Assembly (NCBI RefSeq): GCF_002803065.1
Contig: NZ_NNBL01000018.1
Span: forward strand, 62,001 to 126,000
DNA: 64,000 bases
Reading direction: 5' to 3'
DNA from: Streptomyces sp. CB01635
GTDB taxonomy: Bacteria; Actinomycetota; Actinomycetes; Streptomycetales; Streptomycetaceae
The translations under genes and the position numbers were made by a program. How positions within the stretch are numbered: position 1 is the stretch's first letter; each line of letters opens with the position of its first letter. The notes beneath the pieces are model-generated. The model was not told where the DNA came from. It saw only the letters and a list, made by a program, of their open reading frames with translations, and did no database searches. Of this stretch, positions 54,068 to 64,000 are shown in pieces.

Positions 54068-54793
54068 ATGTCGCACACCGATGACGAGGACCGGCTCACG
54101 CCGGTGCTGCGGCCCGTGCGGGCGGGCAACGGATTCGAGGAGGCCCTGGAGCAGATCCTCCAGGTCGTCCGGCTCGGCCTGGTGTCGGGGGGTGAACGCC
54201 TGCCGTCCGAACGGGAGTTGGCGGACCGGCTCGGGATCAGCAGGGTGACGCTGCGGGAGGTCCTGAAGGTGCTCCAGGACCAGGGCCTGGTCGAGTCGCG
54301 GCGCGGGCGCTACGGCGGCACGTTCGTGGTGGCGCGCACGGACACGCCGGGCGAGGACGAGCTGCGCCGCCGCCTCAAGGGCGTCGACGTCGAGGACGCG
54401 CTGCGCTTCCGCGAGGTCCTGGAGGTCGGAGCGGCCGGCCTGTGCGCCGCGCACGGTCTCACCGACGAACAGACCGAACGGCTGCGCGGCGCCCTCGCGC
54501 GCACCCATGACGCACCCCTCGCCGACTACCGCCGCCTCGACACGCTGCTCCATCTCACGCTCGCCGAGCTGTGCGGGTCACCCTCGCTCACGGCTCAGTA
54601 CGCGGCGGTCCGCGCGACGGTGAACGACCTCCTCGACTGCATCCCGCTGTTGGTACGAAACCTGGAGCATTCGCAGCGCCAGCACACGGCCCTGGTGGAG
54701 GCGGTGCTCGACGGGGACGCGGACGGGGCACGGGAGATGATGCGCGAGCACTGCGCCGGCACGGCCGCCCTCCTGCGGGGCTTCCTGACCTGA
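54068..54793 (+). CDS. FadR-type GntR-family regulator
   Basis: The protein has 241 residues from the ATG at 54068 (AAGGGGG upstream). The N-terminal winged helix has RLPSERELADRLGISRVTLREVLKVLQDQGLV, followed by an all-helical FCD ligand domain with the acidic and histidine positions (DTLLHLTLAEL, HTALVEAVLDGDA, MMREHCA) that often bind a metal and a carboxylate ligand. It lies between the divergent glnA4-like operon and the permease gene and probably controls both according to substrate. Confidence 0.93.
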   Translation: MSHTDDEDRLTPVLRPVRAGNGFEEALEQILQVVRLGLVSGGERLPSERELADRLGISRVTLREVLKVLQDQGLVESRRGRYGGTFVVARTDTPGEDELRRRLKGVDVEDALRFREVLEVGAAGLCAAHGLTDEQTERLRGALARTHDAPLADYRRLDTLLHLTLAELCGSPSLTAQYAAVRATVNDLLDCIPLLVRNLEHSQRQHTALVEAVLDGDADGAREMMREHCAGTAALLRGFLT

Positions 54794-54856
54794 GCCCGTG
54801 ATTAACCGGCGCGTAACGCAGGGGTCTTGATTTCTTCGCACGCTCCCCGCAAAGGT

Positions 54857-54871
54857 ATGGATCCACTCCAT
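54857..54871 (+). promoter_or_regulatory. Inverted repeat upstream of the permease gene
   Basis: ATGGA and TCCAT flank five bases 34 nt before the permease ATG. It is a candidate operator for the adjacent FadR-type regulator. Confidence 0.4.
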
Positions 54872-54904
54872 TGAGCATCCACCGCACGACGGGGAGCCCG
54901 CGCC

Positions 54905-56353
<1,449 letters not shown>

Positions 56354-56376
56354 CCACGGTGAGGGAGCACGGGCAG

Positions 56377-57072
56377 ATGTTGAGCAGGCCGCTGATCGGG
56401 GTCAGCACCTACCTGGAGGAGAAGGCGAGCTGGGGTGTGTGGGAGCTGCCCGCCGCGCTGCTGCCCGCCGGGTACCCGCGGCTCGTGCAGTCCGCGGGCG
56501 GCCTCGCCGCGATGGTGCCGCCGGACGACCCCAAGTACGCGCCCTCGGTGGTCGCGCGGCTCGACGGGCTCGTCGTCTCGGGCGGGCCCGACGTGGAGCC
56601 GGGCCGCTACGGCGCCGAGCGCGAGGACCGCACGGGGCCGCCCGCGGTGGAGCGGGACGCGTGGGAACTGGCCCTGATCCGTGCGGCGTTGGCGTCCGGC
56701 AAGCCGCTGCTCGGCATCTGCCGGGGCATGCAGCTCCTGAACGTGGCGCTCGGCGGCACGCTCACCCAGCACATCGAGGGACACGTCAAGGACATCGGCG
56801 TCTTCGGGAAGCACGCGGTGACGCCCGTGCCCGGGACGCGGTACGGCGAGCTGGTGCCCGAGGAGTCGGACGTTCCGACGTACCACCATCAGGCGGTCGA
56901 CCGTCTCGGCCGGGGTCTGGTCGCGTCGGCGCACGCGGCGGACGGGACGGTCGAGGCGGTCGAACTCCAGGGCCTCACCTGGGTGCTCGGTGTGCAGTGG
57001 CACCCTGAGATGGGCGAGGACGCGCGCGTCATGGGCGGCCTGATACACGCGGCGGCGCGGGGCGGCTCCTGA
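56377..57072 (+). CDS. Gamma-glutamyl-gamma-aminobutyrate hydrolase-like peptidase (C26)
   Basis: The protein has 231 residues from the ATG at 56377 (TGAGGGAG upstream); a GTG at 56359 is the alternative. The class I amidotransferase-like triad is C115 in GICRGMQLLN with H209 and E211 in VQWHPEMG, as in PuuD. It would release glutamate from a gamma-glutamyl product, closing the cycle opened by GlnA4. It is coupled by proximity to the permease gene. Confidence 0.92.
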   Translation: MLSRPLIGVSTYLEEKASWGVWELPAALLPAGYPRLVQSAGGLAAMVPPDDPKYAPSVVARLDGLVVSGGPDVEPGRYGAEREDRTGPPAVERDAWELALIRAALASGKPLLGICRGMQLLNVALGGTLTQHIEGHVKDIGVFGKHAVTPVPGTRYGELVPEESDVPTYHHQAVDRLGRGLVASAHAADGTVEAVELQGLTWVLGVQWHPEMGEDARVMGGLIHAAARGGS

Positions 57073-57087
57073 CGTTACGGGTGAGGC

Positions 57088-58029
57088 TCAGGCCGGTCCG
57101 CGGGTGAGCGCGAGCAGCTCCCTGGCCGGCCCCACCGGGCGGTGACCGGTCGGCCAGACCGCGCGCAGGTCCCTGCGCAGCCGTACGCCTTCGAGCGGGA
57201 TCTCGACGAGCCTGCGGGCGGCGAGCTCCTCGCCGACTGCGAGCTCGCTCAGGACGGAGGGGCCCGCGCCGCTCACCGCGGCCGCCTTCACCGCGGTCGT
57301 CGACGACAGCTCGATGAGGGGGCGGGCCAGGCCGCCGAGCGCGGCGTCGAGGACCTGGCGGGTGCCCGAGCCGCGCTCGCGCAGGATGAGCGGGGTCGCC
57401 GCCAGCTCGTCGGCCGCCAGCGGCTTCCTGCGCCGGGCCCACGGGTGTCCGGGGGCGGTGACCACGATGAGCCGGTCGTGGGCGATGACGGTGGCGTCCA
57501 GGCCCGCGGGCACCGCGAGGCCCTCGACGAAGCCGAGGTCCGCGTCGCCGGACAGGAGGCGCTCCGCGACCGCCGCCGAGTTGCCCGCGTGGAGCGACAC
57601 GGCCGTGTCGGGGCGCTCCGCGCGCAGCGCGAGCAGCCAGTTCGGCAGCAGGTACTCGGCGATCGTCATGCTCGCGGCGACCCGCAGCCGCGAGTCACGG
57701 CGGTCGCGCAGCGCCTGCGCCCCCACGTCGAAGGCCGCCGCCGCCTCGACGATCCGGCGCGCCCAGTCCGTGACGAGCGCGCCCGCGTCGGTGAGCCGTG
57801 AGCCGCGCGGCGACCGGTCGACCAGGGCGACCCCGAGCTGGCGTTCCATGGAGCGGATACGGCTGCTGGCCGCGGGCTGCGTGATGCCCATCTCGCGGGC
57901 GGCCCGGCCGAGGCTGCCGAGTCGTGCCACGGCGAGGAGGAGTTCGAGGGCGCCGAGGTCGGGGACCCGGTGGGCGAGCCCCGCCCCCGTCGTCGAACCG
58001 TCCGCCGCACCCGCCGTATCGCCACTCAT
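57088..58029 (-). CDS. LysR-family regulator
   Basis: The protein has 313 residues. After a 25-residue Gly/Thr-rich lead, the HTH is LGRAAREMGITQPAASSRIRSMERQLGVALVDRS (about 36-70), followed by the periplasmic-binding-like effector domain. Positively charged tail. It is divergent from the TDT transporter gene, its probable target, and convergent with the gamma-glutamyl hydrolase gene. Confidence 0.92.
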   Translation of the reverse strand: MSGDTAGAADGSTTGAGLAHRVPDLGALELLLAVARLGSLGRAAREMGITQPAASSRIRSMERQLGVALVDRSPRGSRLTDAGALVTDWARRIVEAAAAFDVGAQALRDRRDSRLRVAASMTIAEYLLPNWLLALRAERPDTAVSLHAGNSAAVAERLLSGDADLGFVEGLAVPAGLDATVIAHDRLIVVTAPGHPWARRRKPLAADELAATPLILRERGSGTRQVLDAALGGLARPLIELSSTTAVKAAAVSGAGPSVLSELAVGEELAARRLVEIPLEGVRLRRDLRAVWPTGHRPVGPARELLALTRGPA

Positions 58030-58099
58030 AAATCCAGCTTATGCCCTCATAGAGACATGGTCCCTGGTGGGGGGAGCCGCCCGCCGCGACCGTGGTGTC

Positions 58100-59257
58100 A
58101 TGGTCACCGCCGCCCAGCCGCTCACGGCCGCCCGCATCCCGTCCCTTCGATGTCCCGCCGTCCGCCATCTCGGCCCCAACTGGTACGCGTCCGTGATGGG
58201 AACCGCGATCATCGCGAACGCGGGCGCCGCGCTTCCCGTACACGTTCCGGGCCTGCGGGCCCTGTGCACCGCGATGTGGGCGCTGTCCCTCGTGGCGCTC
58301 CTCGCCCTCCTCACGGCCCGCGCCCTGCACTGGACGCACCACAGCGACCGCGCCAAGGAGCATCTGCTCGACCCGGCCGTGGCCCCCTTCTACGGCTGCC
58401 TCGCGATGGCCCTGCTCGCTGTCGGCGGCGGCACGATGCTCGTCGGCCAGGACTGGATCGGTACGCAGGCGGCGGTCGCCCTGGACACGGTGCTCTTCAC
58501 GGCGGGGACGGTGATCGGGCTCGCCGCGGCGGTGACCGTCCCGTACCTGATGGTGGCCAGGCACCGGATCGAGCCGGGCCAGGCGTCCCCCGTGTGGCTG
58601 CTCCCCGTCGTGGCGCCCATGGTGTCCGCGGCCGTCGGTCCGCTCCTGGTGCCGCATCTCCCGTCGGGCCAGTGGCAGCAGACACTGCTCCTCGCCTGTG
58701 TCGCCATGTTCGGGCTCAGCCTGATCGCCACCGCGGTGATGCTTCCGGTGATCTTCGCGCGCCTGGTGACGGCGGGACCGCTGCCGCTGATGCTCACGCC
58801 GGCGCTGTTCCTCGTGCTCGGCCCCCTCGGCCAGTCGACGACCGCCGTCAACAAGTTCGCGGACACCGCGCCGGGCGTCCTGCCGGCCCCGTACGCCGAG
58901 GGGTTCGGCGTCTTCGCCGTCCTGTACGGAGTCCCCGTGATGGGGTTCGCGCTGCTGTGGCTGGCGCTCGCGGCGGCGCTCGTGGTGCGGGCCCGACGCC
59001 GCGGCATGCGGTTCTCGATGACGTGGTGGGCGTTCACCTTCCCCATCGGCACGTGTGTCACCGGCGCGGAGGGCCTCGCCACACACACGGGGCTCGCGGT
59101 GTACGACGTGCTCGCGGTCGTCCTGTACGCCGTGCTCGTCGCGGCCTGGGCCTTCGCCGCCGCGCCCACGGTTCGCGGCCTGATCAGCGGAGAGCTGCTC
59201 GCAGCGCCGCGCCCAGTACCTCCGGCGCCCGCGCCAACGACGGCCCGTACCACGTGA
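58100..59257 (+). CDS. TDT-family (TehA/Mae1-like) transporter
   Basis: The protein has 385 residues from the ATG at 58100 (a long upstream open frame is antisense to the LysR gene and is rejected). About ten membrane helices are visible. LGPNWYASVMGTAIIANAG is the characteristic first-helix signature of the tellurite-resistance/C4-dicarboxylate/sulfite exporter family. Substrate unknown; sulfite and dicarboxylates are the known options. Its 3' end overlaps the convergent BtuF-like gene by 74 bp. Confidence 0.88.
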   Translation: MVTAAQPLTAARIPSLRCPAVRHLGPNWYASVMGTAIIANAGAALPVHVPGLRALCTAMWALSLVALLALLTARALHWTHHSDRAKEHLLDPAVAPFYGCLAMALLAVGGGTMLVGQDWIGTQAAVALDTVLFTAGTVIGLAAAVTVPYLMVARHRIEPGQASPVWLLPVVAPMVSAAVGPLLVPHLPSGQWQQTLLLACVAMFGLSLIATAVMLPVIFARLVTAGPLPLMLTPALFLVLGPLGQSTTAVNKFADTAPGVLPAPYAEGFGVFAVLYGVPVMGFALLWLALAAALVVRARRRGMRFSMTWWAFTFPIGTCVTGAEGLATHTGLAVYDVLAVVLYAVLVAAWAFAAAPTVRGLISGELLAAPRPVPPAPAPTTARTT

Positions 59258-59924
59258 GATGACGCCCGCTGACGAGCGCGGCGGGCACCGGGAACTGCTC
59301 GGGCCCGTCGTCGTGCGTGAAGCGGTACGGCTCGTCGGGCAGCACCACCAGGTCGATGTCCGCCGAGCGCAACTCGTCGGCCGCCAGGCGCGGATAGCGC
59401 TCGCCGTGGTCCGCGTACACGTTGTCCACGCCGAGCCGGGCGAGCACGTCACCGGCGAAGGTGTCCCTGCCGAGCACCATCCAGGGGCGCCGCCACACCG
59501 GCACCGCCGCCCGCAGCCGCCGGGAGGGCGGTTCCAGCCCGTCCCAGGCCGCCGCGGCCTCGTCCAGCCAGCCGGGCCGGCGTGGCGAACCGCAGGCCCT
59601 GAGGACCCGCTCCAGCTCACGCAGCGCGCCCGGCAGATCGCGGATCTCGGTGACGAGGACATCGAGTCCCGCGGCGCGCAGGGCCGCGAGGTCGGGCGCG
59701 CGGTTCTCCTCCTCGTTGGCGATGACCAGATCGGGGGCGAGGGCGACGATCCGTTCCACGGCGGGGTTCTTCGTGCCGCCGATCCGGACGAGGCCGCTGC
59801 CGAGGTCCGCCGGGTGCGTGCACCAGTCCGTGGCCCCGACGAGCACTCCGGGCAGGGTGACGGCAACGGCCTCGGTCAGCGAGGGGACGAGGGAGACGAC
59901 GCGCGGGCCGCGGGGAACGGTCAC
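59184..59924 (-). CDS. BtuF-like helical-backbone metal receptor / substrate-binding protein
   Basis: The protein has 246 residues from the GTG at 59924, which overlaps the stop of the cupin regulator (GTGA). RVVSLVPSLTEAVAVTL, GATDWCTHPADL, IGGTKNPAVERIVALAPDLVIANEEENR and the hinge helix are the pattern of the cobalamin/iron-chelate binding proteins. It has no signal peptide or lipobox, so it is cytoplasmic, unlike true BtuF. Ligand and role are unknown. Confidence 0.88.
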   Translation of the reverse strand: MTVPRGPRVVSLVPSLTEAVAVTLPGVLVGATDWCTHPADLGSGLVRIGGTKNPAVERIVALAPDLVIANEEENRAPDLAALRAAGLDVLVTEIRDLPGALRELERVLRACGSPRRPGWLDEAAAAWDGLEPPSRRLRAAVPVWRRPWMVLGRDTFAGDVLARLGVDNVYADHGERYPRLAADELRSADIDLVVLPDEPYRFTHDDGPEQFPVPAALVSGRHLTWYGPSLARAPEVLGAALRAALR

Positions 59925-60496
59925 CGCCCGGGTTCGTCCAGTGCCTCGATGTGTTCGGCCACCGCGACGACGAGCACGCGGGCGTCCGCACCGGTGGCCC
60001 GCCACCGGTGCCGTACGCCACCGGTCAGATACAGGGTGTCACCGCGGCCCAGGCGATAGGCCCGGCCCTCGGCCTCGACCTCGACGGCCCCTTCGGTGAC
60101 GTACATGAGCACGTCGTTGCGGAGCTGGAACTCGCGGCCCGGGTCGTGGTCGCCGATGAACTCCTCGGCGTGCAGCTGGTGATGACCTCGCACGAGGGAG
60201 CGCACGACGGAGTCGGGGGACGCTTCCTCGACGACCGTGGTGTCGTCGGCGCGCACCAGGTCCACGGTGTGGGCGGGGTCCGCGGCGGCAAGCAGCTCGA
60301 CCGCCGTGGTGCCGAGCGCGTCGGCGACCTTCTCCAGGGAGCGCCGGCTCGGCCGGGCGCGTTCGTTCTCGACCTGGCTCAGGAACGGGACGGACAGGCC
60401 GCTTCGCTCGGCCACGGTGGCAAGGGTGAGCTCCTGGCCCCGGCGCCTGCGCCGCACGGCCGCGCCCACCCGAAGAGTCTCCTTGTGTTCGTCCAT
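59921..60496 (-). CDS. XRE-cupin regulator
   Basis: The protein has 191 residues. An N-terminal HTH_3 domain (LTLATVAERSGLSVPFLSQVENERARP, about 24-50) is followed by a cupin domain with the barrel strands YRLGRGDTLYLTGGVRHRW. Such proteins sense small molecules through the cupin. The ATG at 60496 has GGAGGG close upstream. The BtuF-like gene is coupled to it, so it may regulate its own two-gene operon. Confidence 0.9.
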   Translation of the reverse strand: MDEHKETLRVGAAVRRRRRGQELTLATVAERSGLSVPFLSQVENERARPSRRSLEKVADALGTTAVELLAAADPAHTVDLVRADDTTVVEEASPDSVVRSLVRGHHQLHAEEFIGDHDPGREFQLRNDVLMYVTEGAVEVEAEGRAYRLGRGDTLYLTGGVRHRWRATGADARVLVVAVAEHIEALDEPGR

Positions 60497-60582
60497 CCCT
60501 CCGGCTCCCTCCCGCGCGTCGTCACCTGTTCGGTTCCTTGCACCCTACGCAGGTTCACCGGACGGTTTCACGTGAGCGGCGG

Positions 60583-60629
60583 AACGCGCGTGGGCGGCCG
60601 GTGCTGAACACCGGCCGCCCACGCGCGTT
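60583..60629 (-). terminator. Terminator of the betaine ABC operon
   Basis: A 21-bp perfect stem (60583-60603 with 60609-60629) with a 5-nt loop lies 28 nt past the permease-binding protein stop. It is the strongest hairpin in the window. Confidence 0.92.
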
Positions 60630-60656
60630 GGTACTGCTTCGGAACGTACTCGGGAA

Positions 60657-63275
60657 CTACTGCGGAGCCATCCGGTCCGCGACACCCTTGTGCGTCTTCA
60701 GCCACGCGTCCACGGCCTCTTCCTCATGGCCCTGACCGCGCTTCTTGATCTCCGCCTCGAGGCTGCCCAGCTCGCTCTCGCTCAGCTTGAAGTTCTTGAA
60801 CCACTTCGTGAGCTGCGGGTACTTCGAGGGGAAGCTCTTGTTGGCGATGGTGCGGATCGTGTTGCCCTCGCCGAAGAGCTTCTTGGAGTCGGTCAGCTTG
60901 TTGAGCTTGTACTCGCTGTACGCCCAGTGCGGCGACCAGAGCACGACGGCGACCGGCTGCTTCTTGGCGTACGCGCGCTTCAGCTCGGCGAGCATCGCGG
61001 GCGTGGAGCCGTCGACGACCTTGTACTCCTTGTCCAGGCCGTAGCCCGGCAGGACGTTCTTCTTCAGCAGGTTCATCTCGCCGGTGCCCGGCTCGATTCC
61101 GATGATCTTGCCGTCGAAGGTGGAGCCCTTGCCCTTGAGGTCCTCGAGGGACTTGACGCCCTTCACGTAGGACGGCACGGCGATCTCGAGCGACGTCGGG
61201 CTGTACCAGGAGCCCAGGTCGATCAGGTTGTCCTTGTGCTTGTCCCAGTAGTTCTTCTGGGCATAGGGCAGCCAGGCGTCGAAGTTGACGTCCAGGTCGC
61301 CGGAGCCGAGACCCGTGTAGACCGGGCCGACGTCCATCTGCTTCAGGTTGAGCTTGTAGCCGCGGTCGCCGAGGACCCGCTTCCACAGATAGGTGACCGC
61401 GACGTCCTCGTCCCAGGGGAACCAGGCGACGTTCACCGGACGGGCGGCCTCGCCCTTGCCGCCGGCCGTCGACGACTTCTTGACCGGGGCCAGCTTGTCG
61501 ACGACGCCGGGGTTGGACTTCAGCCAGGTCTTGACGGCGTCCTGCTGCTTGCCCTTGCCGGCCTTGTTGATCTCGGCCTCAAGACTCGTGAGCTGCTTCT
61601 CGGTCATGTTGAAGTTCTTGAGCCACTTGCCGACCTCGGGGTTGTCGTCGGCGAAGCCCTTGCGGGACAGCGTGTGCACGCCGTCGCCCTTGCCCCAGGC
61701 GCCCTTCGGGTCCTTGAGCTTCTTCAGCTTGTAGTCGCTGTACGCCCAGTGCGGGGACCAGAGCGTCGTGACGATCGGCTGCTTCTTGGCGTACGCGCGC
61801 TTCAGCTGCGCCAGCATCGCCGGCGTGGAGCTGTCGACGACCTTGTACTCCTTGTCGAGGCCGTACTCCTTGAGGACCTTGTCCTTGAGGATCCCCATCA
61901 TTCCGGCGCTGGACTCGATGCCGGTGATCTTGCCGCCGAACGTGCCGCTCTTGCCCTTGAGGTCCTCGAGCGAGTCGATGCCCTTCATGTACGCGGGCAC
62001 GGAGAGCTCCAGCGACGTCGGGCCGTACCAGGAACCCATGTCGTCGAGCTGCTTGCCGTACTTCTTCCAGTACTGGGCGTGCGTGGTCGGCAGCCAGGAG
62101 TCGGTCTCGAAGTCGATCTGGCCGGAAGCCAGCGACGTGTACAGCGGCCCGGCTTCGAGCTGCTTGACCTGCACGTCGAATCCGCGCTGCTCGAGGATCT
62201 CCTTCCACAGGAAGGTGGAGGCGACGCCCTCGTCCCACGGGATGTAGCCGATGGAGATCTTCTTGCCCTGGCCGACGTCGGACGCGTCGGCCACGGGGTT
62301 CTCGCTCTTCGAGCCGCCGAAGATGCCCATGCCGCCCGCGACGAGCGCGAGGATGACGACACCGACGACCGCGACCGCGGCCTGCGGACGATAGTTCCAG
62401 ACCGTCAGACCGTGCGCGGCGCGCACCTTGGCGAGCGCGCGGCGGCCCATCGGGGACGACTGGGTGCCGAGCGCACTGGTCATGCGGTCGAGGTAGATCG
62501 CGAGGATCACGATGGCGACGCCGGACTCGGAGCCGAGGCCGATGTTCAGCTGGCCGATGGCCTCGTTCACGTCGGCGCCGAGGCCCTCGGAGCCGACCAT
62601 GCCCGCGATGGCGGCCATGGACAGGCCCAGCATGATGACCTGGTTGACACCGGCCATGATCGACGGGAGCGCGAGCGGCAGCTGGACGCGGAACAGCGTG
62701 TTGCGCGGGGTGTCACCGAAGGCGTCGGCGGCCTCGACCAGTTCCTTGTCGACCTGCCGGATGCCCAGCTCCGTCATACGGACGCCGGGGGCCAGCGCGA
62801 AGATCAGGGTCGCGACGATGCCCGCGGGGGCGCCCGAGCCGAAGAACAGGATGGCCGGGATGAGGTAGATCATCGCGGGCAGCGTCTGCATGAAGTCCAG
62901 GACCGGGCGCACGACCGCGCTGACCCGGTTGGAGCGCGACGCCCAGATGCCGACCGGCACCGAGATGACCAGCGCGATGATCGTCGCCACGAGGACGAGC
63001 GACAGCGTCATCATCGCGTGGTCCCACAGTTCGAGGGAGTCGATGAACGCGAATCCCACGAAGGTCAGGACACCGGCCACCGTGCCGCGCAGCCAGAAGG
63101 CGATCACCGCGAAGATGCCCGCGAGGATCAGCGGCTGCGGGGCCTGGAGGACCCAGTTGATGCCGTCGTAGGCACCGTTGAAGACGTTCTTGAAGAAGTC
63201 GAAGAGCCAGGCCGCGTTGCTCAGCAGCCACTCGACGACGTCGTTGACCCAGTCACCGAAGGGAATCCTAGGCAC
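60657..63275 (-). CDS. Glycine betaine/choline-type ABC permease fused to two substrate-binding domains
   Basis: The protein has 872 residues. The permease part (about 40-320) has the EAA loop EAADAFGDTPRNTLF (181-195). Two OpuAC-like binding domains follow: SBD1 (about 339-600, SIGYIPWDEGVAST) and SBD2 (about 613-872, VAWFPWDEDVAV). They share long stretches, such as LDKEYKVVDxSTPAMLAxLKRAYAKKQP and LWSPHWAYS, and conserved Trp residues that form an aromatic box for quaternary amines. It imports osmolytes (betaine, proline betaine, choline or similar) across the membrane with the ATPase of the next gene, which it overlaps by 8 bp. Confidence 0.93.
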   Translation of the reverse strand: MPRIPFGDWVNDVVEWLLSNAAWLFDFFKNVFNGAYDGINWVLQAPQPLILAGIFAVIAFWLRGTVAGVLTFVGFAFIDSLELWDHAMMTLSLVLVATIIALVISVPVGIWASRSNRVSAVVRPVLDFMQTLPAMIYLIPAILFFGSGAPAGIVATLIFALAPGVRMTELGIRQVDKELVEAADAFGDTPRNTLFRVQLPLALPSIMAGVNQVIMLGLSMAAIAGMVGSEGLGADVNEAIGQLNIGLGSESGVAIVILAIYLDRMTSALGTQSSPMGRRALAKVRAAHGLTVWNYRPQAAVAVVGVVILALVAGGMGIFGGSKSENPVADASDVGQGKKISIGYIPWDEGVASTFLWKEILEQRGFDVQVKQLEAGPLYTSLASGQIDFETDSWLPTTHAQYWKKYGKQLDDMGSWYGPTSLELSVPAYMKGIDSLEDLKGKSGTFGGKITGIESSAGMMGILKDKVLKEYGLDKEYKVVDSSTPAMLAQLKRAYAKKQPIVTTLWSPHWAYSDYKLKKLKDPKGAWGKGDGVHTLSRKGFADDNPEVGKWLKNFNMTEKQLTSLEAEINKAGKGKQQDAVKTWLKSNPGVVDKLAPVKKSSTAGGKGEAARPVNVAWFPWDEDVAVTYLWKRVLGDRGYKLNLKQMDVGPVYTGLGSGDLDVNFDAWLPYAQKNYWDKHKDNLIDLGSWYSPTSLEIAVPSYVKGVKSLEDLKGKGSTFDGKIIGIEPGTGEMNLLKKNVLPGYGLDKEYKVVDGSTPAMLAELKRAYAKKQPVAVVLWSPHWAYSEYKLNKLTDSKKLFGEGNTIRTIANKSFPSKYPQLTKWFKNFKLSESELGSLEAEIKKRGQGHEEEAVDAWLKTHKGVADRMAPQ

Positions 63276-64000
63276 CGGTGCTCACCTTCTTCACCGGCTC
63301 GTCGCCCTCGCCACGCGGCGTCGGGACGGCGTCCGTCGGAGTCTTCGTCATGGAGGTCTGCGCGCCGGGCTTCATCGGCTCACCGAGCACGGCGAGGAGC
63401 CGTTCCCGCGTCACGACGCCGGTGAGCTTGCCGCTCTTGTCGGTCACGGCGACGGCGACGCCACCCGTGGAGCACGGCGTGAACAGCTCGATGACCGGGG
63501 TGTCCTCGGTGACCGTCGCCGGCGCGTCGGACGGGTCGTACCCCTTGTCGGGGGAGGTCATGATCGCACCCGCGGTCAGCACGCGGGAGCGGTCCACGTC
63601 CTGGATGAACGAGGCGACGTAGTCGTTGGCCGGCGTGACGAGGATGTCCTCGGCGCTGCCGATCTGGACGATGCGGCCGTCGCGCATGACGGCGATGCGG
63701 TCGCCCAGGCGCATGGCCTCGTTCAGGTCGTGGGTGATGAAGACGATGGTCTTCTTCAGGGTCTTCTGGAGCTCCAGGAGCTGGTCCTGCATGTCGCGGC
63801 GGATCAGCGGGTCGAGCGCGCTGAACGACTCGTCCATGAGGAGCAGGTCCGCGTCGGTGGCGAGCGCGCGGGCCAGGCCCACGCGCTGCTGCATACCGCC
63901 GGAGAGCTCGTCGGGCCAGGACTTCTCCCAGCCGGCGAGACCGGCCAGGCGCAGCGCCTCGACGGCGCGCTTCTCGCGCTCCTTGCGCGGAATGCCCTGG
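63268..64000 (-). CDS. Glycine betaine/L-proline-type ABC transporter ATP-binding protein (5' end outside window)
   Basis: The frame runs from the window edge to the stop at 63268; 244 codons are visible and the N-terminus with Walker A is missing. The ABC signature LSGGMQQRVGLARAL, Walker B LLLMDESFSALDPLIRRD and switch His (FITHDLNEAMRLGD) are present. A pair of CBS-like motifs follows (GAIMTSPDKGYD... and KSGKLTGVVTRERLLAVLGE), which in OpuA senses ionic strength. It energises the permease-binding protein. The proximity to osmolyte uptake genes fits an osmotic response. Confidence 0.95.
   Translation of the reverse strand, partial: QGIPRKEREKRAVEALRLAGLAGWEKSWPDELSGGMQQRVGLARALATDADLLLMDESFSALDPLIRRDMQDQLLELQKTLKKTIVFITHDLNEAMRLGDRIAVMRDGRIVQIGSAEDILVTPANDYVASFIQDVDRSRVLTAGAIMTSPDKGYDPSDAPATVTEDTPVIELFTPCSTGGVAVAVTDKSGKLTGVVTRERLLAVLGEPMKPGAQTSMTKTPTDAVPTPRGEGDEPVKKVSTGA

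Noticed and set aside
57314..58099. Upstream extension of the TDT transporter gene
   Set aside because: This part is antisense to the LysR gene and not hydrophobic; the transporter signature starts after 58100.

Overview
The window is a high-GC actinobacterial chromosome segment, almost certainly from a Streptomyces. Three things point there: dense GC-rich genes with frequent GTG/TTG starts, ATGA/GTGA stop-start overlaps and few long gaps; the gene order argC-argJ-argB-argD-argR ... argH ... pheST ... rplT-rpmI-infC ... glnA4, which I recall from S. coelicolor; and family markers such as DUF1844, DUF1918, DUF6745, an NsdA-type regulator and a mycosin-like protease. I see no transposase, prophage, CRISPR array, rRNA or tRNA.

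Region 1 (1-12.5 kb, all minus strand) is the least understood part. It is a tightly overlapping operon that reads, in transcription order: a DUF4132 protein, a 1,724-residue protein of unknown function, a 96-residue repeat-built small frame, a MoxR-type AAA+ ATPase, a DUF5682 protein with a C-terminal von Willebrand A (MIDAS) domain, and a SWIM zinc-finger protein cut by the window edge. MoxR-vWA pairs usually act as ATP-driven chaperone or remodelling machines. The accessory proteins here suggest an uncharacterised multi-protein machine.

Region 2 (12.5-21.7 kb) is arginine biosynthesis. argCJBDR is transcribed leftward from a strong promoter carrying ARG boxes. A 2.4-kb block of unrelated plus-strand genes (PPOX-fold protein, L,D-transpeptidase, bile-acid-symporter-family transporter) separates it from argH. 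Just upstream of argH are an ArgR-controlled promoter and the last 17 codons of an otherwise deleted argG, which fits an ancestral argCJBDRGH cluster.

Region 3 (21.7-34.2 kb) is mixed housekeeping and accessory genes: DUF6745, DUF6314, a histidine-phosphatase-fold protein without its RHG motif, GNAT, a MocR regulator divergent from an EamA exporter, DUF1918, a Tat-exported GH10-like glycosidase, 3-hydroxybutyryl-CoA dehydrogenase, a small membrane protein, NUDIX, an NsdA-type regulator and a SpoIIE-type phosphatase.

Region 4 (34.2-43.3 kb) is translation: pheST, an orphan sensor kinase, a SpoU/TrmH rRNA methyltransferase, and infC-rpmI-rplT. The infC mRNA has a long structured leader with an intrinsic terminator and probably a non-canonical AUC start.

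Region 5 (43.3-50.4 kb) holds envelope and secreted proteins: a beta-lactamase-fold lipoprotein, a mycosin-like protease coupled to a proline-rich membrane protein, an alanine-racemase-fold PLP enzyme, a DUF2510 protein and a secreted HAD hydrolase.

Region 6 (50.4-57.1 kb) looks like a gamma-glutamylation route for amine catabolism: GlnA4-like ligase, aldehyde dehydrogenase and SDR in one operon, divergent from a FadR-type regulator, an APC permease and a gamma-glutamyl hydrolase. Region 7 (57.1-64 kb) has a LysR regulator with a TDT-family transporter, a cupin regulator with a BtuF-like protein, and a glycine-betaine/choline-type ABC importer whose permease is fused to two substrate-binding domains.
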